From Prolixibacteraceae bacterium (GTDB lineage: Bacteria; Bacteroidota; Bacteroidia; Bacteroidales; Prolixibacteraceae): a DNA stretch of 11,023 nucleotides. The position numbers and the translations under genes were made by a program. The notes below the pieces were generated by a model. That model saw nothing but the letters and a program-made list of their open reading frames with translations, was not told the DNA's origin and did no database searches. The DNA lies in assembly GCA_016788685.1 (NCBI GenBank), contig JAEUSS010000230.1:1-11023 (forward strand). The letters are read 5' to 3'. Within the stretch, counting starts at the first letter, position 1, and each line of letters starts with the position of its first letter. This document shows positions 1-6,406 of this stretch, piece after piece.

Positions 1-1
1 G

Positions 2-1612
2 GATTTTGAACGCAACGGCGCCAATCTCCCTGATGACAAACAGGCCGAACTCCGCACTCTGAACAACGAGTTATCATTGCTCGGGCTCAAATTCGGTGAA
101 AACACCCTGGCCGAAACCAACAAGAACTTCAAGATGGTGATCGATAATGAAGCCGACCTGAAAGGTCTTCCGGCTGATGTTATCGCGGCAGCGGCTGAAC
201 TGGCAAAAAAAGACAGCATGGAAGGCAAATGGATCTTCACGCTCCAGAAGCCGAGCATGATCCCTTTCCTTCAGTATGCCGACAACCGTGATTTGCGCGA
301 AAAATTATACAAGGGTTACCTCAACCGCGGCAACAACAACAATGTCAACGACAACAAAGAAACACTCGCCAAAATCGTCACGCTTCGCGACCAGCGGGCC
401 AAATTGCTGGGATATGCCAACCATGCCGCCTATATCGTCGACATCAATATGGCCAAAACTCCGGAAAACGTAAATGATTTTCTGCTGAAACTCTGGACTC
501 CGGCGCTCGAACGGGCTAAGAAGGAACGCGCAGATATGCAGGCCATGATCGACAAAGAAGGCGGAAACTTCAAACTCCAGTCGTGGGATTGGTGGTATTA
601 TGCCGAAAAAGTCCGCAAAGCCAGATACGATTTAGACGAAGCTCAGCTGAAACCCTACTTCAAACTTGAAAACGTGGTTGACGGAATGATTTACGTGGCG
701 AATAAACTGTATGGTGTCAAATTCATCAAGCGCAGCGATATTCCCGTTTACAACGAAGAAGCAATGGTGTACGAAGTTCAGGAAGCCGACGGACGTCACA
801 TTGGTCTTTTCTACATGGATTTCCACCCGCGTGCCGGAAAAAACAACGGAGCTTGGTGCACCTCATACCGCAGGCAAGCCTACAAAGACGGGCAAAAAAT
901 TACCCCGATAGTTGCCATCGTCTGTAATTTCACCCGTCCGGCAGGCGATGTCCCGGCACTGCTGAGTTTCGACGAGGTGACCACACTCTTCCACGAAGCC
1001 GGTCATGCGTTCCATTCGTTGTTTACCGACGGCCCCTACCTTCGCACGTCCAGAGATGTGCCGCGCGATTTTGTAGAGCTTCCGTCGCAAATCATGGAAC
1101 ACTGGGCTTCTGAGCCTGAAGTTTTGCGCGTTTATGCCAAACATTACCAAACCGGCGAAGTCATTCCGGAAGAGTTAATCGCCAAACTTGGCAAGAGCGC
1201 CCAGTTCAACCAGGGTTTCCAGACGACCGAAATTCTGGCAGCATCGTTGCTCGACATGGACTGGCACACCCAAACGTTTACAGGCGATGTGGAGGCATTC
1301 GAAAAAGCATCGATGGACAAGATTCAGCTGATTGACGAAATTTTGCCCCGCTACCGCAGCACTTATTTCTCCCACATTTTCTCCGGAGGTTATTCGGCCG
1401 GATATTACGTTTACACCTGGGCGGCAGTGCTCGATGCCGATGCCTTTGACGCCTTCAAACAAAGCGGTAACATTTTCAACCCGGAGTATGCTGCCAAATT
1501 CAGGCATTTACTCACCAAATCGGGATCTGACGACGGAATGGTCGTTTACAAAAACTTTCGCGGGCAGGAACCTTCCATTGAACCTCTCCTGAAACGCAGA
1601 GGACTGAAGTAA
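2..1612 (+). CDS. M3 family zinc metallopeptidase (oligopeptidase / peptidyl-dipeptidase Dcp type), copy A, 5'-partial
   Basis: This gene is cut by the left window edge. The reading frame is open from base 2 and gives 536 residues. These align without gaps to residues 167-702 of the downstream copy, so about 166 N-terminal residues, including any signal sequence, are missing. M3 peptidases are zinc-dependent thermolysin-like enzymes that cut short peptides. The zinc motif HEAGH is at 992-1006, followed by VPRDFVELPSQ, whose Glu should be the third zinc ligand. The C-terminal HIFSGGYSAGYYVY motif carries the His and two Tyr that stabilise the transition state in this family. All catalytic residues are present, so this is a working enzyme by sequence and not a pseudogene. 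It lies 26 bp upstream of copy B and is probably co-transcribed with it. The loop between the zinc-ligand helices reads RTSRDV here against RTAGNV in copy B, so substrate preference may differ. Family assignment is secure; exact specificity (dipeptidyl-carboxypeptidase or endo-oligopeptidase) is not. Confidence 0.95.
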   Translation, partial: DFERNGANLPDDKQAELRTLNNELSLLGLKFGENTLAETNKNFKMVIDNEADLKGLPADVIAAAAELAKKDSMEGKWIFTLQKPSMIPFLQYADNRDLREKLYKGYLNRGNNNNVNDNKETLAKIVTLRDQRAKLLGYANHAAYIVDINMAKTPENVNDFLLKLWTPALERAKKERADMQAMIDKEGGNFKLQSWDWWYYAEKVRKARYDLDEAQLKPYFKLENVVDGMIYVANKLYGVKFIKRSDIPVYNEEAMVYEVQEADGRHIGLFYMDFHPRAGKNNGAWCTSYRRQAYKDGQKITPIVAIVCNFTRPAGDVPALLSFDEVTTLFHEAGHAFHSLFTDGPYLRTSRDVPRDFVELPSQIMEHWASEPEVLRVYAKHYQTGEVIPEELIAKLGKSAQFNQGFQTTEILAASLLDMDWHTQTFTGDVEAFEKASMDKIQLIDEILPRYRSTYFSHIFSGGYSAGYYVYTWAAVLDADAFDAFKQSGNIFNPEYAAKFRHLLTKSGSDDGMVVYKNFRGQEPSIEPLLKRRGLK

Positions 1613-1638
1613 AAAACATTAAAACAAAAAATACGTTT

Positions 1639-3747
1639 ATGAAAAGAATCGGACTATCATTTGTTGCGCTAGCACTAATCGTAAGTGCCTGCAACACAAG
1701 CAAAGAACAAAAAAGAGACATGAGTAATCCATTTTTCAGCGAGTACCAGACACCGTTTCAGGTTCCGCCTTTCAACGAAATTAAACTGGAACACTATCTT
1801 CCTGCCATCGAAGCCGGAATAAACGATCAGCTGGCTGAAATAAAAGCAATAACCGACAACAAAGAAGAGCCTGCATTCGACAATACCATCCTGGCTTTTG
1901 ACCAATCGGGACAACTGCTTAACAAAGCGGCCCTGGTATTTTTCAACCTGAATTCGGCCAATACCAACGACGAAATGCAGGCACTGGCCCGTGAAATCAC
2001 GCCCAAACTATCGGCGCACAGCGACAACATCATGCTTAACAAAGAGCTGTTTGCACGCGTAAAAGCCATCTACGAAAAACGCAACGAGCTGAATCTGGAT
2101 GCCGAACAATTACGCGTTGTAGAAAAATACTACCGCGACTTTGAACGCAGCGGCGCAAACCTCCCCGATGACAAGCAGGCTGAGTTACGTAAGCTGAACG
2201 AAGAACTTTCGATGCTGGAACTCAAATTCGGTGAAAACACACTGGCTGAAACCAACAAAAACTTCAAAATGGTGGTTGACAATGAAGCCGACCTGAAAGG
2301 ACTTCCGGCCGACGTTATTGCTGCCGCAGCCGAACTGGCCAAACAGGACAGTCTGGAAGGAAAATGGGTTTTCACACTGCAAAAACCAAGCATGCTGCCA
2401 TTCCTTCAGTATGCCGAAAACCGCGATCTGCGCGAAAAATTGTATAAAGGTTACCTCAACCGCGGTAACAACGACAATGCCAACGACAACAAGCAGATTA
2501 TTGAGAAAACAGTAAAACTGCGCGAACAAAGGGCCAAACTGCTGGGATACGCTAATCATGCCGCTTACGTACTCGATGTGAACATGGCCAAAACTCCGGA
2601 AAATGTGAATGAATTCCTGATGAAACTCTGGACTCCCGCACTCGAACGGGCTAAAAAGGAACGCGCAGATATGCAGGCCATGATCGATAAAGAAGGCGGA
2701 AACTTTAAGCTGGAATCATGGGACTGGTGGCACTATGCCGAAAAAGTACGCAAAGCCAAGTACGATCTGGACGAAGCTCAGCTGAAACCCTACTTCAAAC
2801 TCGACAATGTGGTTGACGGAATGATCTACGTGGCCAATAAACTCTACGGAATCAAATTCATTAAACGGGTCGATATTCCGGTATACAACGAAGAAGCAAT
2901 CGCTTACGAAGTTCAGGAAGCCGACGGCAAACACATCGGCATTTTCTACATGGATTTCCATCCGCGCCCCGGGAAAGGCAACGGCGCCTGGTGCACCGGC
3001 TACCGCGACCAATCGTATAAAGACGGCAAGATGGTCTCCCCCGTTACTTCTATCGTTTGTAACTTTACACGTCCGGCCGGAGATGTTCCGGCGCTTTTAA
3101 GTTTCGAAGAAGTGACCACTCTCTTCCACGAAGCCGGCCACGCCTTACACAGCTTGTTTACCGACGGACCTTACCGCCGTACTGCAGGAAACGTTCCGCG
3201 CGACTTTGTTGAACTGCCCTCGCAAATTATGGAAAACTGGGCTTCAGAACCTGAAGTACTTCGTGCATATGCCAAGCATTACCAAACCGGCGAAGTCATT
3301 CCGGAAGAATTAATCGCGAAAATCGGAAAAAGCGCTCAGTTCAACCAGGGTTTCGAAACCGTTGAATATCTGGCGGCTTCACTGCTCGACATGGACTGGC
3401 ACACTCAGGCACTTACCGGAGATGTTCCTTCGTTTGAAAAAGCCTCGATGGATAAAGTCGGCCTGATCAACGAAATTGCTCCCCGCTACCGCAGCACCTA
3501 CTTCTCTCACATCTTCTCCGGAGGTTATTCGGCCGGATATTACGTGTACATCTGGGCTGCCGTACTCGATGCCGATGCTTTCGATGCCTTCAAACAAAGC
3601 GGAGATATTTTCAATCCTGAAATTGCCGCGAAATTCCGCACGTTGTTAACCAAATCCGGATCAGACGAAGGAATGACCATCTATAAAAATTTCCGTGGTC
3701 AGGAACCATCAATTGAACCTCTGCTGAAACGTAGAGGATTGAAGTAA
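1639..3747 (+). CDS. M3 family zinc metallopeptidase (Dcp-like), copy B, predicted lipoprotein
   Basis: A complete 702-residue protein, close to the usual 680-720 for the oligopeptidase A/Dcp branch of M3. It starts with MKRIGLSFVALALIVSAC, a lipoprotein signal with lipobox VSAC and lipidated Cys18. This supports the start at 1639 and predicts a cell-envelope location rather than the cytoplasm. Helical N-terminal region about residues 30-250; catalytic region about 250-700. Zinc ligands: H497 and H501 of HEAGH (E498 catalytic; bases 3127-3141) and E525 of DFVELPSQ. H624, Y630 and Y637 of HIFSGGYSAGYYVY match the transition-state-stabilising residues of Dcp/neurolysin. Its role is to break oligopeptides down to di- or tripeptides for uptake. 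No Shine-Dalgarno is seen; the leader is A-rich, as is usual in Bacteroidota. A Met at codon 28 (base 1720) could start a form without the signal, but nothing requires it. A strong terminator follows the stop by about 20 bp. The name dcp would be plausible, but the specificity is unproven. Confidence 0.96.
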   Translation: MKRIGLSFVALALIVSACNTSKEQKRDMSNPFFSEYQTPFQVPPFNEIKLEHYLPAIEAGINDQLAEIKAITDNKEEPAFDNTILAFDQSGQLLNKAALVFFNLNSANTNDEMQALAREITPKLSAHSDNIMLNKELFARVKAIYEKRNELNLDAEQLRVVEKYYRDFERSGANLPDDKQAELRKLNEELSMLELKFGENTLAETNKNFKMVVDNEADLKGLPADVIAAAAELAKQDSLEGKWVFTLQKPSMLPFLQYAENRDLREKLYKGYLNRGNNDNANDNKQIIEKTVKLREQRAKLLGYANHAAYVLDVNMAKTPENVNEFLMKLWTPALERAKKERADMQAMIDKEGGNFKLESWDWWHYAEKVRKAKYDLDEAQLKPYFKLDNVVDGMIYVANKLYGIKFIKRVDIPVYNEEAIAYEVQEADGKHIGIFYMDFHPRPGKGNGAWCTGYRDQSYKDGKMVSPVTSIVCNFTRPAGDVPALLSFEEVTTLFHEAGHALHSLFTDGPYRRTAGNVPRDFVELPSQIMENWASEPEVLRAYAKHYQTGEVIPEELIAKIGKSAQFNQGFETVEYLAASLLDMDWHTQALTGDVPSFEKASMDKVGLINEIAPRYRSTYFSHIFSGGYSAGYYVYIWAAVLDADAFDAFKQSGDIFNPEIAAKFRTLLTKSGSDEGMTIYKNFRGQEPSIEPLLKRRGLK

Positions 3748-3768
3748 AAAGAGATTACTGACCAATTT

Positions 3769-3806
3769 AAAAGACCCGTTCAGCAAGTGCCGGACGGGTC
3801 TTTTTT
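3769..3806 (+). terminator. Rho-independent terminator of the M3 peptidase pair
   Basis: An 11-bp perfect stem, arms 3769-3779 and 3794-3804, with AAGACCCGT pairing to ACGGGTCTT and two A-T pairs at the base. The loop is 14 nt and the T-run is 3801-3806. It begins 21 bp after the copy B stop codon, the expected place for an intrinsic terminator. The A-rich 5' flank (3764-3772) gives the opposite strand a weaker T-rich tail, so it may also slow convergent transcription. Confidence 0.88.
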
Positions 3807-3838
3807 ATTCCTTAATAACGAGCAAAACATATAAAATA

Positions 3839-3886
3839 CTGAAAAAGAGGCTGTCAAAAAAATAAAATGGACAGCCTCTTTTTCAG
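3839..3886. terminator. Perfect 17-bp hairpin, likely bidirectional terminator
   Basis: The arms at 3839-3855 and 3870-3886 are exact reverse complements over 17 bases. The core is GAGGCTGTC/GACAGCCTC with five A/T pairs outside it and a 14-nt A-rich loop (3856-3869). Because the stem is symmetrical, either strand reads a GC-rich 9-bp stem followed by TTTTT, which suits the end of both the + strand peptidase unit and the - strand Sus operon. It is 164 bp past the stop of the last Sus gene and is the only strong hairpin available to that operon inside the window. A relic of insertion-sequence ends is an alternative, but no transposase or target duplication is seen. Confidence 0.75.
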
Positions 3887-4049
3887 GAAGAATAACATGA
3901 TTATGAGATAAACAAAGACACAATAAAAAAGGATTGCATTGTTATAGAATTTTCTTGCAGCATCTGTCTTGCAGATTTATTCGTTATACCTGTTTGTCTC
4001 GTCATTTCTTCTTTACTTTTCAAGTCCTGATTATTAGGCCAGAACAAAG
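3887..4049. other. Intergenic stretch with no gene recognised
   Basis: Together with the two hairpins this completes the 302-bp convergent gap between the peptidase stop (3747) and the stop of the DUF4998 gene (4050). I see no open frame of useful length, no tRNA or other structural RNA, and no promoter pointing at a gene. The only pattern is a short direct repeat TCTTGCAG at 3953-3960 and 3967-3974, which is within chance expectation. It is probably the 3' untranslated region of the Sus operon transcript. Confidence 0.6.
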
Positions 4050-5162
4050 CTAATTTTCATATGTTCCGATAACTGAGAACTCGGCTAAGTGAGAATAAGG
4101 CTGTGTTCCTTCGTTCATATAAATCCTAAGATACCTTGTTACTGGAGGATTTTGCAGAACAAAAGATTGAGTCCCGATCTTTTCAGCCAGCACAAACGAT
4201 TCGCAGTCAGTCCAATTAATCCCATCAGTACTTTTCTGAATCGTAAATTTTGTAAAATCAGCCGTGTAAAAATTGCTCCGGGAAGTCAGTTCTATTATTG
4301 CTACCCCAACAGTTTTTTTCATATCGTATGCCAGCCAATGAGGATAGCCAGGCATTCCGCCTGAATGCTGCGTATGCCAATAAGTATTAACGTCACCATC
4401 AATGGTTTTCTCCGGTCCTCCGTTAGGAAGCTGGCCTGTCGCCTCATAAGAATCTGTTGTTGCTGCCCACTCCGACTTATCAATGTTCACCAAAACTTTC
4501 TGAACATCAAAACTGGTATAAAAAGTATCGATACAAGTTGAATCAGGAACAAACATTGTACGATATTTAAATGTAGTACCCGGTTTGTAATTTTCGAGAA
4601 GCAGATTGTTTTTGGTTGTTTTGCAAAACTTCACCTGTTGTTGGTTACTATTATCTGTATACTGAATTTCGGTACTGATAGCACCACTGGTTAAATCAGC
4701 ATCTCCCCATAAAATCTGAACTGTATTTGAATTATCGGCCAAAGCATATTTCAGGTATCGATTGCTCAACCCCTGTACATAACTCTCCCCATAAACCCTT
4801 CCCAAAACTTCCACCGGAACGGAAACATTCCCGTTCTTGTCGTAGGTATGAATAAAAAAAGAATAAGTATTCTCCGGAAGATTATCGATTATTTGAGAAA
4901 TTGAATCGGTTCCCTGCGGTACCGGCACTTCAATAGAATCGGTATAATTGTTCCAGAAAATCCGTGCATAAGTCACACTTGGATCAGATCCGCGTTTGCC
5001 GCTTATAAGAACCTTGTTATAGCCTGAATTAATTGCAGGTTTAATGATTTTTCCCGGGTAAACAATACCGCCTACAACCACATAGTCCTTGTAAGTACTG
5101 TCCATATCCTTACATCCGGCCATGGCTAGTGCAACCATTAAAAATATGAATATATATTTCAT
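4050..5162 (-). CDS. DUF4998 + F5/8 type C (discoidin-like) domain surface lipoprotein
   Basis: 370 residues. The N-terminus MKYIFIFLMVALAMAGC is a clear lipoprotein signal (lipobox AMAGC, Cys17), which fixes the start at 5162. Residues about 20-215 have the look of DUF4998: YKDYVVVGGIVYPGK near the start, then SDPSVTYARIFWNNYTDSIE at 59-78, a fold with two fibronectin/Ig-like halves found in Sus-locus lipoproteins. Residues about 228-366 form an F5/8-type-C/discoidin domain: TIDGDVNTYWHT at 253-264, HWLAYDMKK, and the closing RYLRIYMNEG...HLAEFSVIG. Such domains bind carbohydrate in many secreted proteins. The inferred role is glycan recognition on the outer membrane next to the SusCD complex; no catalytic signature is seen. 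It is the last gene of the operon, 26 bp after the DUF4959 gene, and ends 164 bp before a hairpin terminator. Domain assignment rests on remembered family patterns, and the ligand is unknown. Confidence 0.9.
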   Translation of the reverse strand: MKYIFIFLMVALAMAGCKDMDSTYKDYVVVGGIVYPGKIIKPAINSGYNKVLISGKRGSDPSVTYARIFWNNYTDSIEVPVPQGTDSISQIIDNLPENTYSFFIHTYDKNGNVSVPVEVLGRVYGESYVQGLSNRYLKYALADNSNTVQILWGDADLTSGAISTEIQYTDNSNQQQVKFCKTTKNNLLLENYKPGTTFKYRTMFVPDSTCIDTFYTSFDVQKVLVNIDKSEWAATTDSYEATGQLPNGGPEKTIDGDVNTYWHTQHSGGMPGYPHWLAYDMKKTVGVAIIELTSRSNFYTADFTKFTIQKSTDGINWTDCESFVLAEKIGTQSFVLQNPPVTRYLRIYMNEGTQPYSHLAEFSVIGTYEN

Positions 5163-5188
5163 TTCAATGTTCTTTAAAGTTAATAGAT

Positions 5189-6373
5189 TTATTCTTGTTG
5201 CCCCCAGAAATTCAACTCAACGATGACAACCTGTCCCATGGTTTTATTGGCAAATGTTTCCACTGTTTTAAACCGGATGTAACGTACCGCAGGAATTCCT
5301 TCCGGAAATTCAAAGTCTTCTCCCTGAGAGATTGCATAACTAACATCGTCCGAGTTATAGCTTCCTGCAGGCAGACCAGATGGTTTAAACGAATTAAACG
5401 TTCCAAGCAAAGTCCAGTTATCCCAGCTCCCATTCGGATTCGGGTTATTGGATCCCCATATTTCAAATGATTTAACACAGGAACCGCTATAAGGAGACTC
5501 GTGATATTGAAATTCTTTCATCCGGCTCAATGTTACCTTTTTGCCCAGATCAATTGTAAACCATTGAGGAAGAGGCGAAGTGTGCTTGGAAGCAAATATA
5601 TTATATCCGAACGATCCATCCCACATTTTGGTAAGGTCAAACGTTTCAACATACTGGTAGGTGTCAGTCGGCAAAAAGACCGGAGACCAGGTATTTTTCG
5701 AAATAGGTTCCTCATAGAGTGGTTTTAGCACCTTGATCAGGGTGTCTGATTTATTGTTCCACCTATCGCGAACAAACAGAGCGAACGTTCTTTCCGTTGA
5801 TTTGAACCCCCGCATGGAGAATGCACCTTTTTCGGCAGCAGTATGAAAAGTCGTAACCGGGGACCAGTCACCTTTTCCGGTAGAATCAGAAAGCAAGACC
5901 AAAGCCAACTTTGCCTGAGATTCATTTTCAAAGGTTACCCTAACGCCGCTAAAAGTAGGAGCTAACGTCAACGAACCAAAAACCGTTTTTATAGCCGGAA
6001 GCAATGGCTTCACGCTGGCAACAATAGGAGCTGATTCCTTCTGGTTCAGTCCCACACTAAACAGCTTTACTTCATGCTTTAAAGTATCGCCAAACCCGAC
6101 AATTTCCAGGGTATCCATATAACGGGAGGATTTAGCTTCCCGAAACACATTGGGCTGTATTTCATAAACGGCCTTAACACACGACAAAGTCGGATCATCC
6201 GGAAGTTTATAGGTTATTAAAGCCCCGCCTGGAGTAGATTTAATTTTAACATCTGTGATCTGGGCCGGAACGACAGAAGAATCATCAATAAAATCAATTC
6301 TTCCGGTTTCTTTACAACGATACAATGTCATCACGCAAAGCACCGCCATAAGGAGATATTGAACTTTTTTCAT
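5189..6373 (-). CDS. DUF4959/DUF5126/DUF5000 surface glycan-binding-type lipoprotein
   Basis: 394 residues. The order matches a common Sus-locus accessory lipoprotein: DUF4959 about 20-122 (VPAQITDVKIKSTPGGALITYKLPDDP is typical but runs past one strand, residues 35-61), DUF5126 about 123-223 (FVRDRWNNKSDT at 200-211), and DUF5000 about 240-391, a discoidin-like sandwich with MWDG at 250-253, QWFTIDLGKKVTLSR at 270-284, SFEIWGSNNPN at 302-312 and RYIRFKTVETF at 364-374. Proteins of this type sit directly after SusD and are thought to help bind polysaccharide at the cell surface (family context, not shown for this one). It starts 33 bp after the SusD stop. Oddity: the signal MKKVQYLLMAVLCVMTLYRC has Arg at the -1 position of the lipobox, where Gly, Ala or Ser is nearly always found, so lipidation at Cys20 is uncertain. 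The following Lys-Glu fits the normal start of the mature protein. Confidence 0.9.
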   Translation of the reverse strand: MKKVQYLLMAVLCVMTLYRCKETGRIDFIDDSSVVPAQITDVKIKSTPGGALITYKLPDDPTLSCVKAVYEIQPNVFREAKSSRYMDTLEIVGFGDTLKHEVKLFSVGLNQKESAPIVASVKPLLPAIKTVFGSLTLAPTFSGVRVTFENESQAKLALVLLSDSTGKGDWSPVTTFHTAAEKGAFSMRGFKSTERTFALFVRDRWNNKSDTLIKVLKPLYEEPISKNTWSPVFLPTDTYQYVETFDLTKMWDGSFGYNIFASKHTSPLPQWFTIDLGKKVTLSRMKEFQYHESPYSGSCVKSFEIWGSNNPNPNGSWDNWTLLGTFNSFKPSGLPAGSYNSDDVSYAISQGEDFEFPEGIPAVRYIRFKTVETFANKTMGQVVIVELNFWGQQE

Positions 6374-6406
6374 ATTAATTTTCTTTTAAATAAAATACGT
6401 TAACTG

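Noticed and set aside
77..1612. A start of the first peptidase at the TTG at 77
   Set aside because: The frame is open to base 2, and the upstream codons (DFERNGANLPDD...) match copy B residue by residue, so the gene continues off the left edge.
2185..2559. Antisense open frames inside the peptidase genes (also 863-1150, 1175-1507, 2716-3012, 3379-3597)
   Set aside because: They mirror strongly conserved coding sequence, appear at equivalent places in both copies, and have no recognisable protein features or leaders.
1720..3747. Internal start of peptidase copy B at Met28, giving a protein without a signal
   Set aside because: It is possible, since the mature domain begins there, but the intact lipobox upstream and the matching spacing favour the start at 1639.
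3953..3976. Direct repeat TCTTGCAG and the small ATCTG/CAGAT hairpin
   Set aside because: An 8-bp repeat and a 5-bp stem are too short to separate from chance, and no neighbouring element uses them.
5195..5470. Short open frames overlapping the two lipoprotein genes on either strand (also 4089-4364, 5212-5478, 5501-5728, 5737-5931)
   Set aside because: They are shadows of genes with clear families and signals; their translations look like random composition.
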